The notes beneath the pieces are model-generated. The model saw nothing but the letters and a program-made list of their open reading frames with translations, was not told where the DNA came from and made no database searches. Below, one piece after another: positions 1-6,260 of a DNA stretch of 7,381 nucleotides. Each line of letters begins with the position of its first letter. Positions within the stretch are counted from its first letter, which is position 1. This DNA is from CAZDBA01 sp964503615. Lineage in GTDB: Bacteria; Planctomycetota; Planctomycetia; Pirellulales; Pirellulaceae. The translations under genes and the position numbers were made by a program. The stretch covers positions 1 to 7,381 of the forward strand of contig CAZDBA010000204.1 of NCBI GenBank assembly GCA_964503615.1, given 5' to 3'.

Positions 1-45
1 GTCGTTTTGCAGTTCGCTTTTGCCATCGCTCGCTTCCGTAGGGGC

Positions 46-70
46 GGTTCCGATTTCTTGAAATGGAACC
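46..70 (-). terminator. Small hairpin downstream of the DUF1559 gene
   Basis: GGTTCC (46-51) pairs with GGAACC (65-70) and ATTT (53-56) with AAAT (61-64), leaving one bulged G (52) and a four-base loop. It lies 17 bp past the stop of the minus-strand prepilin-like gene, where a transcription end would be expected. There is no T-run on the minus-strand 3' side (it continues into GCCCC), so it is not a canonical intrinsic terminator. It may simply protect the 3' end of the mRNA. Confidence 0.3.
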
Positions 71-86
71 TTAGCGCAATTGAGAC

Positions 87-1055
87 TTAGTTGTCGAATG
101 GGTTTTTTACCTCAAGGCCGTCATGAAAGTTGACCAATTGATTGTAGACAACAGGATCTGTTTGATCTGTCAGAAACTGAGTTGAGGCATCAGCCAAAAC
201 AACGTTCACGCCACCAGAGTGATTTGAGGAAATACCTTGGGAAGCATCACGAGCTGGATTGACAGTGTTGATGCCACCGATCGTTGAAAAACAGACATCG
301 GCGATTCCGTTAGAAACCTGATTTCCAGAAGTGGAGATGTCAGAACCACGTGCGCCGAAAAAAAGGCCCGCGCCAGGTTGTATGACCTTTTTGTTTTTTG
401 AGCTTGTAAGACGCTCTGAAACAATGATCGTGTTGGTGGTTCCATCAATAGACATGCTGTTTAGCCCGCGAGCAGTATCACAAAAAAGTCCATTGGCAAC
501 GGTGTTTGATGAAGCACAATTCGCTTCGCCGTTCGCCAATAGAGTTCCGTTGGCATCCGTAGTGATGGGAGAGGCGTTGTTAGCAAAGACATAATTCGAT
601 TTTGCAGTGTGCAGGTTAGGAACAAGGCCGCGGCGAGCACTGTTAAGATCGGCGCCCGAATCTGAAGGACAAAGAACCGCACTAAACGGCGTCGTAAGGA
701 CTGTTTGAGCTTCAGGAGTTACTGCAGTAAGGAAAGTCCCAAGATTTGGATTCAAAGCATCAAAAGCGTTGTTCAATTCCATATAGGGCATCAACCAAGT
801 CGAAGTAGCCCAGACAGAACCAGTAACGGGTGGAGACGAACCGACAGGGATCGTGATCCCAGTCGGAAACTCGCCCAAAGCCGAGTCGTAGTTATGCAAA
901 GCGAGTCCAGATTGACGCATGTTATTTCTGCAAACCGTCCGACGTGCAGGCCCATGTTGCCGTTGAAGGAAAGGCAAAAGCAATCCAAGCAGAATGCCAA
1001 CAATTGCAATTACTGTGAGCAATTCGCCAAGAGTAAAACCGTTTCTCTTCGACAT
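87..1055 (-). CDS. DUF1559-family prepilin-like secreted protein
   Basis: This 322-residue protein has a type IV prepilin/pseudopilin N-terminus. A short basic leader, MSKRNG, precedes FTLGELL, so cleavage by prepilin peptidase is expected after Gly6, leaving Phe at +1 and the conserved Glu at +5 (Glu11). A single hydrophobic helix follows (about residues 12-30). The large C-terminal domain has features typical of DUF1559 (SBP_bac_10): a CPSD motif (Cys129), an SERL segment, and a terminal NHSGGVNVVLADAS block (about 278-291) ahead of FLTD. The family is highly multiplied in Planctomycetota and is thought to be exported and surface or periplasmic; its exact role is unknown. I chose the ATG at 1055 over an in-frame TTG at 1088 because it gives the normal short prepilin leader and has a weak GAG-type ribosome site about 9 nt upstream; the TTG start would add 11 residues before the leader. 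Slightly odd: Gly replaces the usual Val before the conserved Glu. Confidence 0.9.
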   Translation of the reverse strand: MSKRNGFTLGELLTVIAIVGILLGLLLPFLQRQHGPARRTVCRNNMRQSGLALHNYDSALGEFPTGITIPVGSSPPVTGSVWATSTWLMPYMELNNAFDALNPNLGTFLTAVTPEAQTVLTTPFSAVLCPSDSGADLNSARRGLVPNLHTAKSNYVFANNASPITTDANGTLLANGEANCASSNTVANGLFCDTARGLNSMSIDGTTNTIIVSERLTSSKNKKVIQPGAGLFFGARGSDISTSGNQVSNGIADVCFSTIGGINTVNPARDASQGISSNHSGGVNVVLADASTQFLTDQTDPVVYNQLVNFHDGLEVKNPFDN

Positions 1056-1122
1056 GAATAAATTCTCTAGAAATGTGGTGTTAGGCAAATGCGGCGGAGC
1101 GAAAGGCGACTGTACCCGACAC

Positions 1123-1151
1123 TATCTATGATAGGGGACTTTGAGTGTGAA
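1123..1151 (-). promoter_or_regulatory. Possible promoter for the DUF1559 gene
   Basis: Read on the minus strand, TTCACA (1151-1146) resembles a -35 box and lies 17 bp from TAGATA (1128-1123), a poor -10 match. It would give a leader of roughly 60 nt for the prepilin-like gene. The -10 overlaps a small inverted repeat, CTATC-tat-GATAG (1122-1134). The match is weak, and this divergent spacer (1056-1308) holds nothing else I can support apart from the transporter promoter element. Confidence 0.2.
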
Positions 1152-1296
1152 TAAAGCAAAAAAGTTCGCCGATGAGGTGAACAAGGACACGATGGCTGTT
1201 TCCTCGCTAACGCGTCGGGTTTCCAATTGCACTTATGTACAGTGGTTTGGTTGCGAATTTTGTCTATCACACCTCGTACATGAGACACTAATCTAG

Positions 1297-1302
1297 TACG
1301 TT
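1297..1302 (+). promoter_or_regulatory. TAnnnT element 6 nt before the transporter start (possible leaderless promoter)
   Basis: TACGTT is followed by six bases (CCCGCT) and then the ATG at 1309. There is no purine-rich Shine-Dalgarno sequence in the preceding 20 bases. If this is the -10 box, transcription would start at or next to the ATG. There is no TGn extension and no clear -35, so this is the weakest of the three such sites in the window. Confidence 0.3.
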
Positions 1303-1308
1303 CCCGCT

Positions 1309-2262
1309 ATGAACAAGTCCGAACCCTCTTTGCCTCAATCAACCTCACCGGATTCGCGCGGGACGAGCCGGTTGGCTGACGTCAATCTATTGTTGGTTGT
1401 CCTGTTCTGGGGAATCAATATTCCTATCATGAAGTTCGCTTTGGAGCGGATGGAACGATACTCGTTTAACTGTGTGCGGCTTACACTTTCGACTTTGGTT
1501 CTTGGCCTGATCGTGTATTGGAACAAGTCGCCTTTGTTTGACCGCAGCGAAAATGCACCGCCCATTCGACGGCAGGCGATTTTGATTCTGCTGTTTGCGT
1601 TGTTTACCGCTTTCTTCTACCAAGTCCTGTTTTTGTTGGGGATCGATTTGACGTCGGCGGGCAACACTGCGTTGATCATGGCAGCGGTGCCGATGTGGAT
1701 CGCTGTTTTGTCGTTTTTGTTTTTGAAAGAACGGTTGTCGGGTGCGGCTTGGTTGGGACTACTGATCGCAGTTTCAGGTGTGTTGGTTGTGACGTTGAAC
1801 GGTGCTCAAATCGATTCGACAAAAGGGTCCGTGCTGGGGAACCTGTTAGTTTCGGCCGCCGCGTTGGCTTGGGCGGTGGGTTCGGTGATGAGCAAGCCGC
1901 TGATGCGGAATATCTCGGCGGTGGCTTTGACGTTTTACAGTTTTCTGTTCACTCTCCCGCTCCATTTTTTGATGATGATCGGGAACTTGGACGAGCTGAA
2001 TAAGCTGATGACCGATTGGAAATTGCTGGCCGCGTTGTGCTACTCAGGGATATTCTCAACCGGTTTGGCCAACGCGATGTGGAATGTTGGGATCAAGCAA
2101 GTTGGTCCCTCGCATGCGGCCGGGTTTCAGAATTTAGTCCCGCTGGTTGCCCTGGGAGCCAGTTGGATGCTAATCGGCGAAGTTCCTTTCTTGCTCCAAA
2201 TCTGCGGGGGCGTTTTGATCATCGCCGGGTTGGTGGTGATGCGGCGAAAGAAAATGGCGTGA
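1309..2262 (+). CDS. EamA/DMT-superfamily transporter
   Basis: This 317-residue inner-membrane protein has two tandem EamA repeats (about residues 25-163 and 174-313) and ten predicted hydrophobic helices, near 25-45, 53-71, 89-110, 119-139, 146-163, 175-193, 202-224, 237-257, 270-289 and 294-311. Hallmarks are the loop after helix 4 (LKERLS, 139-144), the matching IGE (289-291) near the end of the second repeat, and a basic C-terminus (MRRKKMA) expected in the cytoplasm. Members export or import amino acids, nucleotides or other small metabolites (the RhaT/EamA type); the substrate cannot be told from sequence. The first 20 residues are polar and Ser/Pro-rich. It is divergent from the prepilin-like gene and ends 64 bp before the NTase-like gene. 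The ATG at 1309 has no Shine-Dalgarno sequence but sits 6 nt after a TAnnnT element. Confidence 0.9.
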   Translation: MNKSEPSLPQSTSPDSRGTSRLADVNLLLVVLFWGINIPIMKFALERMERYSFNCVRLTLSTLVLGLIVYWNKSPLFDRSENAPPIRRQAILILLFALFTAFFYQVLFLLGIDLTSAGNTALIMAAVPMWIAVLSFLFLKERLSGAAWLGLLIAVSGVLVVTLNGAQIDSTKGSVLGNLLVSAAALAWAVGSVMSKPLMRNISAVALTFYSFLFTLPLHFLMMIGNLDELNKLMTDWKLLAALCYSGIFSTGLANAMWNVGIKQVGPSHAAGFQNLVPLVALGASWMLIGEVPFLLQICGGVLIIAGLVVMRRKKMA

Positions 2263-2272
2263 ATTCTGCGTA

Positions 2273-2288
2273 AAACATGTCCATGTTT
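2273..2288. repeat. Perfect inverted repeat AAACATG-TC-CATGTTT
   Basis: Two perfect 7-bp arms are separated by TC. The repeat begins 11 bp after the transporter stop and is centred about 46 bp before the NTase-like ATG, just upstream of that gene's putative -35 position. It could be an operator for a dimeric regulator of the downstream gene, or a weak AT-rich terminator for the transporter, since a pyrimidine stretch follows. The symmetry is certain; the function is not. Confidence 0.45.
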
Positions 2289-2292
2289 CTCT

Positions 2293-2320
2293 TTGTTGGC
2301 TTTCTTCACGGTGTTAGAAT
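2293..2320 (+). promoter_or_regulatory. Extended -10 promoter directly in front of the NTase-like gene
   Basis: TGTTAGAAT (2312-2320) is an extended -10 (TGn plus TAGAAT, a 5/6 match to TATAAT). A partial -35, TTGTTG (2293-2298), lies 16 bp upstream of the hexamer. The hexamer ends 6 nt before the ATG at 2327, so the predicted transcription start is the ATG itself, giving a leaderless mRNA. The only purine run (AGGG, 2321-2324) is too close to the ATG to serve as a Shine-Dalgarno site. Confidence 0.5.
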
Positions 2321-2326
2321 AGGGAC

Positions 2327-2938
2327 ATGTCACCAGAAGAATACAATTTGTTGGCGGCTGAACAGCAATCGTTTGTTTTTGACCGGATGTTTAAAGCAGT
2401 GGAAAAAGTACGTGAAAGACTGGACCGCTCCTGCAAGGCTCTGGCCGATGCTGAGGTTTCCTATGCGGTGATTGGCGGTCATGCCGTCGCGGCGTGGGTG
2501 GCAACGATTGATGACGGTGCTGTACGCAATACTCAAGATGTCGATTTGCTGATCCGAGAAGTGGATCTTGGTACTGCAACGGAAGCGCTACAAGCTGTCG
2601 GCTTTAAACGTGATGAAGTTATGGGTGTTGTGGTCTTTCTGGACGGCGATGATGGCAAGCCATCTCAGGGAATTCACATCCTGTTGGCTGGTCAGAAGGT
2701 GAAAGACAGTTACATCTCTGCAACCCCTTTGCCAGAACAAGCGATCGAGATCGATTCCAAGCGAATTATAGACCTTGTCGAGCTGGTTCGAATGAAGCTC
2801 AATAGCTACCGTGACAAGGATCGAACACACTTGCGTGACATGATCCAAGTCGGCTTGATCGACAAAAGTTGGCCCGAGAAATTCGAACGAGAGTTGGGCT
2901 ATCGTTTGCAGGAACTGTTGAACGATCCAGATGGTTAA
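2327..2938 (+). CDS. Nucleotidyltransferase-fold protein, function unknown
   Basis: This 203-residue soluble protein resembles the nucleotidyltransferase superfamily around AbiEii and minimal nucleotidyltransferases. A helical N-terminus (1-43) leads to a strand and the signature IGGHAVAAW (49-57), then RNTQDVDLLI (67-76), supplying the paired acidic residues Asp71 and Asp73. Where a third catalytic Asp is usual, this protein has GIHILLAG (115-122), with His117 at the approximate position. The C-terminal part has LVRMKLNSYRDKDRTHLRDM (153-172), VGLID, and a closing RLQELLNDPDG. I recall closely similar proteins in Planctomycetota and Myxococcota genomes, usually called hypothetical or nucleotidyltransferase; that is memory, not a search. 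No AbiEi-type antitoxin partner is adjacent, so calling it a toxin is not justified. It is convergent with epmB (36-bp gap). The ATG fits the promoter geometry upstream. Confidence 0.75.
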   Translation: MSPEEYNLLAAEQQSFVFDRMFKAVEKVRERLDRSCKALADAEVSYAVIGGHAVAAWVATIDDGAVRNTQDVDLLIREVDLGTATEALQAVGFKRDEVMGVVVFLDGDDGKPSQGIHILLAGQKVKDSYISATPLPEQAIEIDSKRIIDLVELVRMKLNSYRDKDRTHLRDMIQVGLIDKSWPEKFERELGYRLQELLNDPDG

Positions 2939-2974
2939 GCGGAACAGGTCTTTGGGAGCACTCCAAAAACGCGG

Positions 2975-3988
2975 CTATAACAAGACCGTCTTGTTGGGTT
3001 GGCCGGGTTCTTCTTTGGCGTAACGCGGGACGAGATAGCCAGGTAGTTGCGCTCGCATCTCGGTTACCCATTTCTTTCCGGATGCTTCGGGGACTTCGAA
3101 ATGCGCTGCGCCCTGGACTCGATCGAGTTGATGTAGGTAGTAGGGCAGGACTCCACAGTCCATCAAACGTTTGCTCAGTTCGACTAAAGCGACTGTTGAG
3201 TCGTTGACTCCGCGTAGCAACACCGATTGGTTCAGCAGTTGGCAATTTACGTTTGCGAGTTTCTTCAGGCTGGCGGCGACGGGTGCATCCAGTTCGTTTG
3301 CGTGGTTGCAATGCACGACCATGATCGACTTGGCTCGTAAGTTCGAAAGTGCTTCACAGAACTCAGCCGTAATTCGATCGGGGATCACGATCGGAAGCCG
3401 AGTGTGGAAGCGAATCCGCTCGACATGAGGAATCGCATCGACTGCCTGAACCAGTGGTATGAGACGTTCGTCAACCAATGTCAGCGGATCGCCTCCGCTA
3501 AAGATCACTTCTTCGATCGTTGGATCGTTGGTGATTTCGGCGATCGCCGTTTCCCATTGCGTCTGAGAATGGGGTGTTTGTTCGTAGGGGAAGTGGCGAC
3601 GAAAGCAGTAGCGGCAATTGATTGCGCAAACCGAATTCGTGATCAGCAGAACCCGGCCTTGGTATTTTTGCAGCAGGCCTTCCGTGCGAGTCGCTTGGTC
3701 TTCTGCCAGAGGATCGGTCGTGAAGCCCGCTGGGCTTTCGTTCTCCTCAGCTAGAGGAAGAATCTGTCTGAGCAACGGGTCGTTCGGGTCTGAGGCGTCG
3801 ATTCGCGACAGGAACGGCTCGGGGGCGAAAAGCCCAAACGATTCGCAGGCGGCGACCTGCGACGGGGTGGGTTGGGCGATTCCCAGTCGCTTTGCCAGCT
3901 GAAAAGGGTCGCGAATTGCGGACTTGAATTGTTCTTTCCAGCTCAAACCGGCGCTCACAGAATCGTTTAAAGTCGTTAAAATTGGCAT
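2975..3988 (-). CDS. epmB: EF-P beta-lysylation protein EpmB (lysine 2,3-aminomutase)
   Basis: This 337-residue cytoplasmic radical-SAM, PLP-dependent enzyme converts L-alpha-lysine to (R)-beta-lysine for attachment to elongation factor P by EpmA. It matches E. coli EpmB (YjeK) along most of its length: DPNDPLLRQILP (67-78), the GFTTDPL segment, the cluster-binding CAINCRYCFRRHFPY (Cys121, Cys125, Cys128), the SAM-contacting FSGGDPL (163-169), RLPIVIPDRIT, NHANELD, LLNQSVLLRGVND (251-263) and PYYLHQLDRVQGAAHFEV (282-299). Lys333 near the C-terminus (PNKTVLL) aligns with the PLP lysine region. The protein stops four residues after it, a little shorter than the E. coli tail. It lacks the extra zinc-binding C-terminal region of clostridial aminomutase, as expected for EpmB. 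It is divergent from efp across 107 bp, the same gene arrangement as in E. coli. The ATG has no Shine-Dalgarno sequence but has an extended -10 just upstream. Confidence 0.95.
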   Translation of the reverse strand: MPILTTLNDSVSAGLSWKEQFKSAIRDPFQLAKRLGIAQPTPSQVAACESFGLFAPEPFLSRIDASDPNDPLLRQILPLAEENESPAGFTTDPLAEDQATRTEGLLQKYQGRVLLITNSVCAINCRYCFRRHFPYEQTPHSQTQWETAIAEITNDPTIEEVIFSGGDPLTLVDERLIPLVQAVDAIPHVERIRFHTRLPIVIPDRITAEFCEALSNLRAKSIMVVHCNHANELDAPVAASLKKLANVNCQLLNQSVLLRGVNDSTVALVELSKRLMDCGVLPYYLHQLDRVQGAAHFEVPEASGKKWVTEMRAQLPGYLVPRYAKEEPGQPNKTVLL

Positions 3989-3994
3989 GCTAAC

Positions 3995-4003
3995 AGAGTA
4001 TCA
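3995..4003 (-). promoter_or_regulatory. Extended -10 promoter directly in front of epmB
   Basis: On the minus strand, TGATACTCT (4003-3995) fits TGnTAnnnT. Six bases (GTTAGC) then separate it from the epmB ATG at 3988. No -35 consensus is visible, which is tolerated for extended -10 promoters. There is no Shine-Dalgarno sequence in between. The predicted transcript would start at or within a base or two of the ATG. Confidence 0.45.
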
Positions 4004-4019
4004 CAAAATGGCGAGTTTG

Positions 4020-4031
4020 CCCCGACCGGGG
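4020..4031. repeat. Short GC hairpin in the epmB-efp spacer
   Basis: CCCC (4020-4023) and GGGG (4028-4031) flank a GACC loop. It lies between the divergent epmB and efp starts, upstream of the predicted epmB -10. It may be an operator half or may be incidental; the stem is only 4 bp. No convincing sigma70-type promoter for efp was found in this spacer. Confidence 0.2.
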
Positions 4032-4081
4032 TGTTTGCTCTTCTCGAGCTCTGATCAAACTTAACAGACCAAAAATTGATT

Positions 4082-4086
4082 GAGGA
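4082..4086 (+). promoter_or_regulatory. Ribosome binding site of efp
   Basis: GAGGA ends 9 nt before the GTG at 4096. It supports this GTG as the start; the first in-frame ATG lies well inside the conserved N-terminal domain, at Met25. Confidence 0.7.
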
Positions 4087-4095
4087 AAAAGCCAA

Positions 4096-4668
4096 GTGGC
4101 CAGCACCTATAAAACCAGTGACTTTCGCAAGGGATTGAGGGTTCAGATCGACGGTGAGCCTTACCTGATGTCGGAGATGGAATTTAAAAAGCCAGGTAAG
4201 GGAAATGCGTTATACATTTGCAAGTTGAAAAACCTGATCCGTGGGACGACGTTGTCGCGAACTTACAAAGGCGGCGACTCGTTGGAAGCGGCCGACGTGA
4301 TGGAGTTCAGTGTCAACTATTCGTACAAGTCAGGAGAGACTTTCGTGTTCATGCATCCTGACACTTACGAACAGTACGAGTTGTCAGCGGAACAAGTTGG
4401 TGACAACTGGAAATATTTGACCGATGGGCTCAAGTGCGATCTGGTCCTGTTCAACAACTTGCCGATCACAGTAACGCCGCCAAACTTTGTCACGCTCAAG
4501 GTGACTTATTGCGAGCCGGGCGCGAAGGGTGATACCGCGACGAATGTGACCAAGCCGGTTAAAGTCGAAACGGAAGCTGAGTTTTTGACTCCGATTTTTA
4601 TCAACATCGGTGACTTGATCAAAATCGACTCGCGAACGGGCAAGTACTCTGAGCGCGTAAAGGCTTAA
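4096..4668 (+). CDS. efp: Translation elongation factor P
   Basis: This 190-residue protein binds ribosomes between the P and E sites and speeds peptide-bond formation at polyproline stretches. It has the three beta-barrel domains of EF-P: a KOW-like N-terminal domain (about 5-64), a central OB domain (about 68-128, ending TPPNFV) and a C-terminal OB domain (about 132-188) containing the family signature region from PGAKGDTA (141-148) to FINIGDLIKIDSRTGKYSERV. The modification loop reads KPGKGNA, with Lys35 at the tip in the place of E. coli Lys34, the residue that receives beta-lysine. With epmB next door, beta-lysylation is the likely modification here, rather than rhamnosylation of Arg or an unmodified form. 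Translation starts at GTG, preceded by a good Shine-Dalgarno sequence. Length and sequence are normal for the family. The following 136-bp spacer has no clear terminator. Confidence 0.97.
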   Translation: MASTYKTSDFRKGLRVQIDGEPYLMSEMEFKKPGKGNALYICKLKNLIRGTTLSRTYKGGDSLEAADVMEFSVNYSYKSGETFVFMHPDTYEQYELSAEQVGDNWKYLTDGLKCDLVLFNNLPITVTPPNFVTLKVTYCEPGAKGDTATNVTKPVKVETEAEFLTPIFINIGDLIKIDSRTGKYSERVKA

Positions 4669-4804
4669 ATCGCCTACTTGTTTGTGACCCGGTGCTGACT
4701 TCTTTAGTGGCAACGGGATCGGCGCGATGGGTGGGTAATCGTTTGACAATGGTATGCCGTGACGATCGCGGCAGTCGCTTCCTCTTGGGAACAACGGATT
4801 TTAT

Positions 4805-6211
4805 ATGCATGTTCAATTTTGGGGTGCGGCGCAAACGGTAACCGGCTCGATGCACTTGGTCGAAGTCGGTTCGAAGCGGATTCTGCTGGATTGCGGTTTG
4901 TACCAGGGGCGTCGCAAAGACGCGTTTCGTCGCAACCGGGATTTTCCTTTTGACGGAAAAAATATCGATGCGGTGGTGCTTTCCCATGCACACATCGACC
5001 ATACGGGGAACCTGCCGACGCTAGTTCGTTCTGGTTTTCGTGGGCCGATCTACTCGACCTCTGCCACACGTGACTTGGCCGTTTTCCTGCTGCTGGATTC
5101 GGCCAAGATCCAGGCCAGCGATCTCAAGTACGTAAACAAACGACGCAAGCGTGAGAAAAAGAACCTGTTCGAGCCGCTTTACGAACAGCGAGATGCGGTG
5201 CAAACGATCAATCAATTTCGCACGATCGAGTACGATAATTCGTTCGATGTAACGGAAGGTGTTCGATGTTGTTTTCGCGTTGCCGGGCACATGCTGGGGG
5301 CGGCGTCGGTCGAGTTGGATCTGACCGAGGGCAGTACCAAGCGGCGTTTGGTGTTCAGTGGTGACATCGGTCGACCGGGTGTTCCGATCCTTCAGGATCC
5401 TGCCTGCTCCAAGGATGCGGACTATGTCATTATGGAGGCGACCTATGGAGATCGACTTCATCCCGAAGGAGGTGATTCGGAAAAGATTCTATTAGAGGTC
5501 GTAAAGCGAACGTATGAGAGCGGTGGGAAATTGATCATTCCCGCGTTCTCGGTAGGACGTACCCAGCAGATCGTCTACCACTTAAACAACCTCAAGGAAT
5601 CGGGCCAGCTTCCGGACGTCAAGGTTTTCGTTGACAGTCCGCTTGCGGTAAATGCGACCGATGTTTTTCGCGACCATGTCGAGTGCTTTGATCAAGACAT
5701 GATTGATCGAATTCTCACGGAAGAAGACGAAGACCCGTTGGACTTTGGCGAACTGTTCTATGTTCGAAGTAGCAAGCACTCAAAAAATTTGAACACGCTC
5801 AAGGAACCGGCGGTCATTATTAGTGCTTCGGGAATGTGCGAAGGAGGCCGCATCGTTCACCACTTGAAAAACTGTATCTCTGATCCCAAAAACACGATTT
5901 TGTTTTGTGGCTTTCAGGCTCCACATACTTTGGGCCGCAAGATTCTGGATGGAAATCCGTTTGTCAGAATCTTCAATCGGGAATACAAGGTCAAAGCGGA
6001 GATCGTGCGAATGGAAGGCAGCAGCGGACACGCGGATCAAGCCGGTCTGGTCAAATGGGCCGATACCGTTTGTTCGGCTGGCGATGTCAAAAACGTGGCT
6101 TTAGTGCATTGCGAGTTGGATCCAGCAACCGCCTTACAGGCCAAGCTGAAAGAGAAGGGGATCTCAAACGTGATGATTCCTGAACGAGAAGCGATTATGG
6201 AGCTGGCGTAA
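4805..6211 (+). CDS. Beta-CASP metallo-beta-lactamase RNA hydrolase (CPSF73-like)
   Basis: This 468-residue protein is a probable zinc-dependent ribonuclease of the group containing bacterial TTHA0252-type proteins and the nuclease core of eukaryotic CPSF73. Metallo-beta-lactamase domain (1-about 205): HAHIDHTG (His61, His63, Asp65, His66), AGHMLGAAS (His162) and FSGDIG (Asp187). A beta-CASP domain (about 245-370) follows. The beta-CASP motifs are present: Glu211 in EATYGDR (motif A), SGHAD with His409 (motif B) and VHCE with His435 (motif C). The C-terminal part (about 385-450) is the RNA-specificity (RMMBL) region. The metal ligands and beta-CASP motifs all appear intact, so it should be active. 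There is no KH domain and no RNase J-like C-terminal extension. The ATG at 4805 has a weak GGA site 6 nt upstream; an overlapping ATG at 4809 is out of frame. Biological target unknown; a role in RNA processing or decay is the family expectation. Confidence 0.92.
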   Translation: MHVQFWGAAQTVTGSMHLVEVGSKRILLDCGLYQGRRKDAFRRNRDFPFDGKNIDAVVLSHAHIDHTGNLPTLVRSGFRGPIYSTSATRDLAVFLLLDSAKIQASDLKYVNKRRKREKKNLFEPLYEQRDAVQTINQFRTIEYDNSFDVTEGVRCCFRVAGHMLGAASVELDLTEGSTKRRLVFSGDIGRPGVPILQDPACSKDADYVIMEATYGDRLHPEGGDSEKILLEVVKRTYESGGKLIIPAFSVGRTQQIVYHLNNLKESGQLPDVKVFVDSPLAVNATDVFRDHVECFDQDMIDRILTEEDEDPLDFGELFYVRSSKHSKNLNTLKEPAVIISASGMCEGGRIVHHLKNCISDPKNTILFCGFQAPHTLGRKILDGNPFVRIFNREYKVKAEIVRMEGSSGHADQAGLVKWADTVCSAGDVKNVALVHCELDPATALQAKLKEKGISNVMIPEREAIMELA

Positions 6212-6260
6212 AAGACTCTTTCGATTCGTCGTGAGTTTTTAGCATCGAAAGCCACCTGCA

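Noticed and set aside
1..86. Open plus-strand frame ending at TAG 88-90, and a minus-strand ATG at 26 with GGAAG upstream, as possible ends of neighbouring genes
   Set aside because: Both are too short to judge, neither resembles a known protein, and they contradict each other in strand.
705..1061. 118-codon plus-strand frame opposite the DUF1559 gene
   Set aside because: It is antisense to a well-supported gene and has no domain-like sequence.
1067..1288. 73-codon minus-strand frame filling the divergent spacer
   Set aside because: It overlaps the start region of the DUF1559 gene, lacks a recognisable domain or ribosome site, and has low-complexity, Cys/Arg/Ser-rich composition typical of a chance frame.
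2327..2938. Type IV toxin (AbiEii) interpretation of the NTase-like gene
   Set aside because: There is no AbiEi-like antitoxin next to it; the upstream gene is a transporter and the downstream gene is convergent epmB.
2951..2967. TTTGG/CCAAA hairpin in the 36-bp gap between the convergent NTase-like gene and epmB as a bidirectional terminator
   Set aside because: The stem is only five pairs, AT-rich, and no T-run follows on either strand.
2799..3311. 170-codon minus-strand frame overlapping epmB and the end of the NTase-like gene
   Set aside because: It is in another frame of the clearly real epmB gene; its Arg/Ser/Pro-rich sequence has no family resemblance.
4743..4748. Perfect TTGACA as the -35 of a promoter for the RNA hydrolase gene
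   Set aside because: No acceptable -10 hexamer occurs 15-19 bp downstream; the sequence there is GC-rich (GATCGCGGC).
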